Origin: an uncultured Roseivirga sp. | GTDB taxonomy: Bacteria > Bacteroidota > Bacteroidia > Cytophagales > Cyclobacteriaceae | DNA length: 64,000 nucleotides | Assembly: GCA_947493005.1 (NCBI GenBank) | Contig: CANLOY010000001.1 | Coordinates: 496,001 to 560,000, forward strand | Direction of reading: 5' to 3' | Shown here: piece by piece, positions 60,551 to 64,000 of the stretch | How positions within the stretch are numbered: position 1 is the stretch's first letter | Layout: every line of letters starts with the position of its first letter | The notes under the pieces: generated by a model | The model's input: the letters and a program-made list of their open reading frames with translations, nothing else | Database searches by the model: none | What the model was told of the DNA's origin: nothing | Position numbers and translations under genes: made by a program

Positions 60551-62350
60551 TTGAAAGAAGTTATCTATAAAACATACCAGACAAAACAGCAGGAATTCTC
60601 TGCTTCTGCCTTAAAACTAAAAAGTCGTTATACATTCCTTTCATGGATAAGGGTATTACTTTTTGTTGGTGCAATTATTGGAATCATTGTGTTTGCCGAC
60701 CAGAAAAATGGTGCTGCTATGCTAATCACCTCAGCAGTTGCCATAATTGGCTACTTAGCGCTTTTAAAAACACATGCAAACCTAAGATCGGAACTCAAGC
60801 TTACGCAAGCACTGGAGCAAATTAATGGAGACGAAATCAAAAGACTAAACAATGACTTGAGTGGCTTTGAAGATGGAAAAAAATTCTATTCTGTAAAACA
60901 TCCATACCATGAAGACCTTGACGTTTTTGGAAGGCATTCGCTATTCCAGCTAATTAATAGAACCTCTACTTTTCTCGGAGAAAAAGTACTTGCATCGTGG
61001 CTTGGTCATGCTTCATCATCAAATGATGTTCTTCAAAGGCAAGCTGCTGTAAAAGAATTGAGTCCTGATCTGGCATTTCGTCAAAATTTTGAAGCTTATG
61101 GTAAGGCTAACTCCGATTCATCGGTAAATCATCAGCCACTTTTAAACTGGCTAAAGCAAGAAGCAAGTTTAAAAAACCCACTGTTGCTCAAATTACTGAT
61201 GGTGGTTATGCCTTTGGCAATGGTAGCTACAATAGCATTAAGTACGCTCGACATTGTTCAAACAGGTGTACCCGTACTTATTGGAATGGCCAATGCAATG
61301 GTATTAGGTAGTTTATTTAACAGAATACAGAAGATCAGTAAACAAACTGAGGATGGTTACAAATCGCTAAGCGCAATGCGCTACCACATTGAAATGATTG
61401 AAAAAACTGAGTTCTCCAGCGAGAAACTCAAAGCCCTGAAAAGCAAAGTTGTTCATGACAATGTACATGCTTCAAAAATTATAAAAGAACTGCAACTGAT
61501 CCTCGATAATTTTCAGAGCAGGATGAATGTGATTTATATCATTTTCGACCTGCTATTACTATTGGATCTCTTTTGGTATTTAAAAGCGGTAAATTGGAAG
61601 CAAAAAAACAGAACAGACATAACCTCTTGGTTCGATACTATAGGAGAACTTGATGCCTTGGTCAGTATTGCAGGCTTCTCTTATTCTAACCCATCTTTCA
61701 ATTTTCCTTCAATAAGTGATGACCATTTTAGTATCAACGCCAAAGCCCTGGGGCACCCACTAATTAATGGTGAAAATCGTGTGACTAATGATTTTGATTT
61801 TAATGGTGAGGGAGGAATTTGCCTGATTACGGGTTCAAACATGAGTGGTAAAAGTACCTTCTTAAGAACTGTAGGTGTTAACTGCATTTTAGGTTTGATG
61901 GGGGCACCTGTTTGCGCTTCTGAAATGACCGTAAGTCCATTAAGGGTTTTTACAAGCATGAGAAGTCAGGACGATCTGGAAGAAAACGTTTCTTCATTCT
62001 ATGCAGAGCTCAAGCGCCTTAAGCATTTACTTTCATACATAGATGGTAAAACTCCTGTATTATTCATGATTGATGAAGTTTTGAAAGGCACCAATTCTAA
62101 AGACCGACATAAAGGGGCTTTAGCTTTAATCAAACAATTAAACGCTGCCTACGCTTTTGGCTTTGTATCGACTCACGACATTGAACTGGGAACAATTACT
62201 AATGAATTGAAAGGGGTCAAAAATTACAGCTTCAATAGTCAAATAGTTGGTGATGAGATTAAGTTTGACTATACATTGACTCCGGGAATTTGCAGAAGTT
62301 TTAATGCAACTAAGCTGATGCAAAAAATGGGTATTGAAATTCCAGAGTAG
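60551..62350 (+). CDS. membrane-anchored MutS-family ATPase
   Basis: The 599-residue protein, starting at a TTG, has four predicted membrane helices (about 30-49, 55-72, 211-231, 236-254) and a C-terminal MutS ATPase domain: Walker A GSNMSGKS (428-435), SMRSQDDLEENVSSFYAELKR, Walker B with VLFMIDEVLKGTNSKDR, and THDIEL. The middle is a MutS-core-like helical region. The mismatch-recognition and connector domains of MutS are absent. Such membrane MutS-like proteins are found in Bacteroidetes with no proven function; a role in classical mismatch repair is unlikely. Confidence 0.88.
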   Translation: MKEVIYKTYQTKQQEFSASALKLKSRYTFLSWIRVLLFVGAIIGIIVFADQKNGAAMLITSAVAIIGYLALLKTHANLRSELKLTQALEQINGDEIKRLNNDLSGFEDGKKFYSVKHPYHEDLDVFGRHSLFQLINRTSTFLGEKVLASWLGHASSSNDVLQRQAAVKELSPDLAFRQNFEAYGKANSDSSVNHQPLLNWLKQEASLKNPLLLKLLMVVMPLAMVATIALSTLDIVQTGVPVLIGMANAMVLGSLFNRIQKISKQTEDGYKSLSAMRYHIEMIEKTEFSSEKLKALKSKVVHDNVHASKIIKELQLILDNFQSRMNVIYIIFDLLLLLDLFWYLKAVNWKQKNRTDITSWFDTIGELDALVSIAGFSYSNPSFNFPSISDDHFSINAKALGHPLINGENRVTNDFDFNGEGGICLITGSNMSGKSTFLRTVGVNCILGLMGAPVCASEMTVSPLRVFTSMRSQDDLEENVSSFYAELKRLKHLLSYIDGKTPVLFMIDEVLKGTNSKDRHKGALALIKQLNAAYAFGFVSTHDIELGTITNELKGVKNYSFNSQIVGDEIKFDYTLTPGICRSFNATKLMQKMGIEIPE

Positions 62351-62532
62351 CTTTATGGACAGGCACGTTTTCTCGCTTCTGAATTTTCTACGCTGAACAC
62401 AGCCGAAGGATCTCACTAAATGGTTCCCTCGACTTTGCTAGGTATTAAAGAGAGTAAAGCAATCTAACATACAACTTTTCTTAATCTGAACTCGGGTTAT
62501 TTAATTAACTTTGGCGCTTTCGATAAAAGATC

Positions 62533-63669
62533 ATGTCATTCAACCCTAACCTTAAAATTGGCGTACTAGGAGGCGGTCAGCTAGGCCGTATGATGATCCA
62601 GTCAGCCATTGATTTCAATCTGGATATTCATGTAATAGACCCTGATACCAATGCACCATGTAAAAGCATTGCCACCACCTTTACCACGGGTTCTTTAACC
62701 GATTTCGATACGGTATATGAGTTTGGAAAAGATAAGGATCTAATTACTATTGAGATCGAAAATGTAAATACTAAAGCGCTGGCAAAACTAGCTTCTGAAG
62801 GTAAAAGCGTTTTTCCGCAGCCTTCAATTATTGAGCTAATCCAGAATAAGCTTCATCAAAAACAATTCTATGCTGCTAACGGAATTCCCACTGCTGAATT
62901 CAAGGTAGTAGATGGCAAAGAAGAGGTTGCCGGGAAAAAAGACTTTCTCCCATTTGTAAATAAACTGGCTACTGGTGGATATGATGGAAGAGGAGTTCAG
63001 GTGATTAGGTCAGAAGGTGATCTCGATAAGGCATTTGATGCACCAGGATTTGTGGAAAAGCTGGTAGATTTTGACAAGGAGCTTGCAGTGATAGTGGCCA
63101 GAAACGAAGCTGGAGAAATCAAGACCTTTCCGACAGTAGAAATGGTATTCCATCCGGAAAAAAATCTGGTTGAATATTTATTCTCTCCTGCACAAATCGC
63201 TGCTGATATTGAGCAGGAGGCTCAATCCCTGGCAAAAGATCTTATCCAGAAATTGGATATGGTTGGCCTGCTGGCTATTGAAATGTTCCTGACAAAGGAC
63301 GGTAAGCTATTGGTTAATGAAGTTGCTCCACGCACACATAATAGTGGACACCAATCCATTGAAGGCAATGTCACCTCACAATTCGAGCAACACCTGAGAG
63401 CCATTTCTAACTGGCCACTAGGTGATACGGACAATGTCCTTCCTTCGGCTATGCTGAATGTACTAGGTGAAGATAATTTTACCGGTGAGGCACTTTATGA
63501 AGGTATGAGTGAAGTATTGGCGACAAATGGGGTTCACGTCCATTTGTATGGAAAGAAGTTCACCAAGCCTTTTCGAAAAATGGGTCATGTGACAATTACA
63601 GACTCAGATACCGCTCGATTAAAGGAAAAAGTTAATTTCGTGAAGTCAACACTAAAAGTAAAAGCATGA
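62533..63669 (+). CDS. purK: 5-(carboxyamino)imidazole ribonucleotide synthase
   Basis: PurK makes N5-CAIR from AIR, ATP and bicarbonate in purine synthesis. The 378-residue ATP-grasp protein has [18 protein letters not shown] at the start, [13 protein letters not shown] as part of the ATP-grasp site, [19 protein letters not shown], and [16 protein letters not shown] near residue 280. It overlaps purE by four bases (ATGA). A -7-like TAACTTTG is at 62506-62513, 19 bases before the ATG. The preceding 182 bases contain nothing else I recognise. Confidence 0.96.
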   Translation: MSFNPNLKIGVLGGGQLGRMMIQSAIDFNLDIHVIDPDTNAPCKSIATTFTTGSLTDFDTVYEFGKDKDLITIEIENVNTKALAKLASEGKSVFPQPSIIELIQNKLHQKQFYAANGIPTAEFKVVDGKEEVAGKKDFLPFVNKLATGGYDGRGVQVIRSEGDLDKAFDAPGFVEKLVDFDKELAVIVARNEAGEIKTFPTVEMVFHPEKNLVEYLFSPAQIAADIEQEAQSLAKDLIQKLDMVGLLAIEMFLTKDGKLLVNEVAPRTHNSGHQSIEGNVTSQFEQHLRAISNWPLGDTDNVLPSAMLNVLGEDNFTGEALYEGMSEVLATNGVHVHLYGKKFTKPFRKMGHVTITDSDTARLKEKVNFVKSTLKVKA

Positions 63670-64000
63670 GCCAGCCAGTAGTAGGAATTATCATGGGAAG
63701 CCAGTCTGATTTGCGAGTGATGCGAGATGCGGCTTCCGTTTTAGAAGAATTAGGTGTTCCTTTTGAACTCACCATTATTTCTGCTCATCGAACTCCTGAA
63801 AGAATGTTCGAATATGCTCAAAACGCTCGTTCCAAAGGTCTAAAGGCTATTATTGCCGGAGCTGGTGGTGCGGCACATTTACCAGGTATGGTAGCTTCTC
63901 TTACAACACTTCCGGTAATTGGAGTTCCCGTGAAATCAAGTAACTCTATTGATGGCTGGGATTCTGTGCTCTCAATACTTCAGATGCCAGGTGGTGTTCC
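63666..64000 (+). CDS. purE: N5-carboxyaminoimidazole ribonucleotide mutase, partial
   Basis: The gene runs off the window after about 111 codons of the usual 160. Visible motifs are [27 protein letters not shown] and [17 protein letters not shown], the PurE active-site signatures, then [10 protein letters not shown]. PurE converts N5-CAIR to CAIR. The start ATG overlaps the purK stop, so the two successive enzymes are translationally coupled. Confidence 0.95.
   Translation, partial: MSQPVVGIIMGSQSDLRVMRDAASVLEELGVPFELTIISAHRTPERMFEYAQNARSKGLKAIIAGAGGAAHLPGMVASLTTLPVIGVPVKSSNSIDGWDSVLSILQMPGGV

Noticed and set aside
62351-62532. Possible small gene between the MutS-like gene and purK.
   Set aside because: Only short frames without start context or recognisable composition are present; apart from a -7-like box I see nothing there.

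Overview
The window is a chromosomal stretch of a marine-type Bacteroidetes bacterium, most likely order Cytophagales (Roseivirga/Fulvivirga-like; this is inference from gene content, not a match). The evidence is a MurF-alanine racemase fusion, two type IX secretion (T9SS) sorting-domain proteins, FecR/ECF-sigma regulation, RprX/RprY-like and LytTR signalling, a TonB receptor with a carboxypeptidase-regulatory domain, -7 boxes of the form TAnnTTTG, few Shine-Dalgarno sequences and a Rho factor with a charged insertion. I see no phage, insertion sequence, CRISPR array or plasmid functions.

Layout. 1-2.5 kb: an overlapping operon with the end of a LytTR regulator, an amino-sugar kinase, MurQ and an unknown protein (cell-wall sugar recycling). 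2.8-5.7 kb: leftward era-der-sprT-like, then an initiator tRNA-Met. 5.9-10.8 kb: AraC regulator with VOC protein, a large FtsX-type permease and a tandem universal stress protein. 10.9-18 kb (leftward): HAD phosphatase, Gfo/Idh/MocA oxidoreductase, outer-membrane barrel, an ECF sigma factor with a membrane-anchored barrel partner, glycosyltransferase and Rho. 18.2-22.8 kb: SerRS, a T9SS lectin-like surface protein, GNAT and a DUF4286 protein. 22.9-29.6 kb: a carotenoid cluster (cruF-like, crtZ, CarH/LitR-like MerR, ECF sigma, crtI, crtB, ispH, crtW) that looks light- and B12-controlled and lacks its own lycopene cyclase and GGPP synthase.

29.7-47.6 kb: orphan ABC ATPase, an HD-Pycsar-effector fusion, two beta-propeller proteins, a phosphoesterase/kinase-like/Omp85 fusion, a multi-PAS kinase facing a LytTR response regulator, cytochrome c, LysA, an acidic T9SS protein divergent from an RprXY-like two-component pair with a four-copy GTTAA array between them, and a HisA homologue that lacks a catalytic Asp. 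47.6-64 kb: TonB receptor, small secreted protein, CsaA, MurF-Alr, a 53-residue Glu-rich peptide back-to-back with a vitamin K-dependent carboxylase-like HTTM protein, FeoAB, a sigma/FecR/STN trio, a membrane-anchored MutS-like ATPase, and purK-purE running off the end.

The best candidates for undescribed biology are the HTTM plus CGG-peptide pair, the HD-PycTM fusion, the phosphoesterase-kinase-barrel fusion and the regulatory arrays around the carotenoid and RprXY-like loci. All functional calls rest on motif reading alone; no database search was possible.
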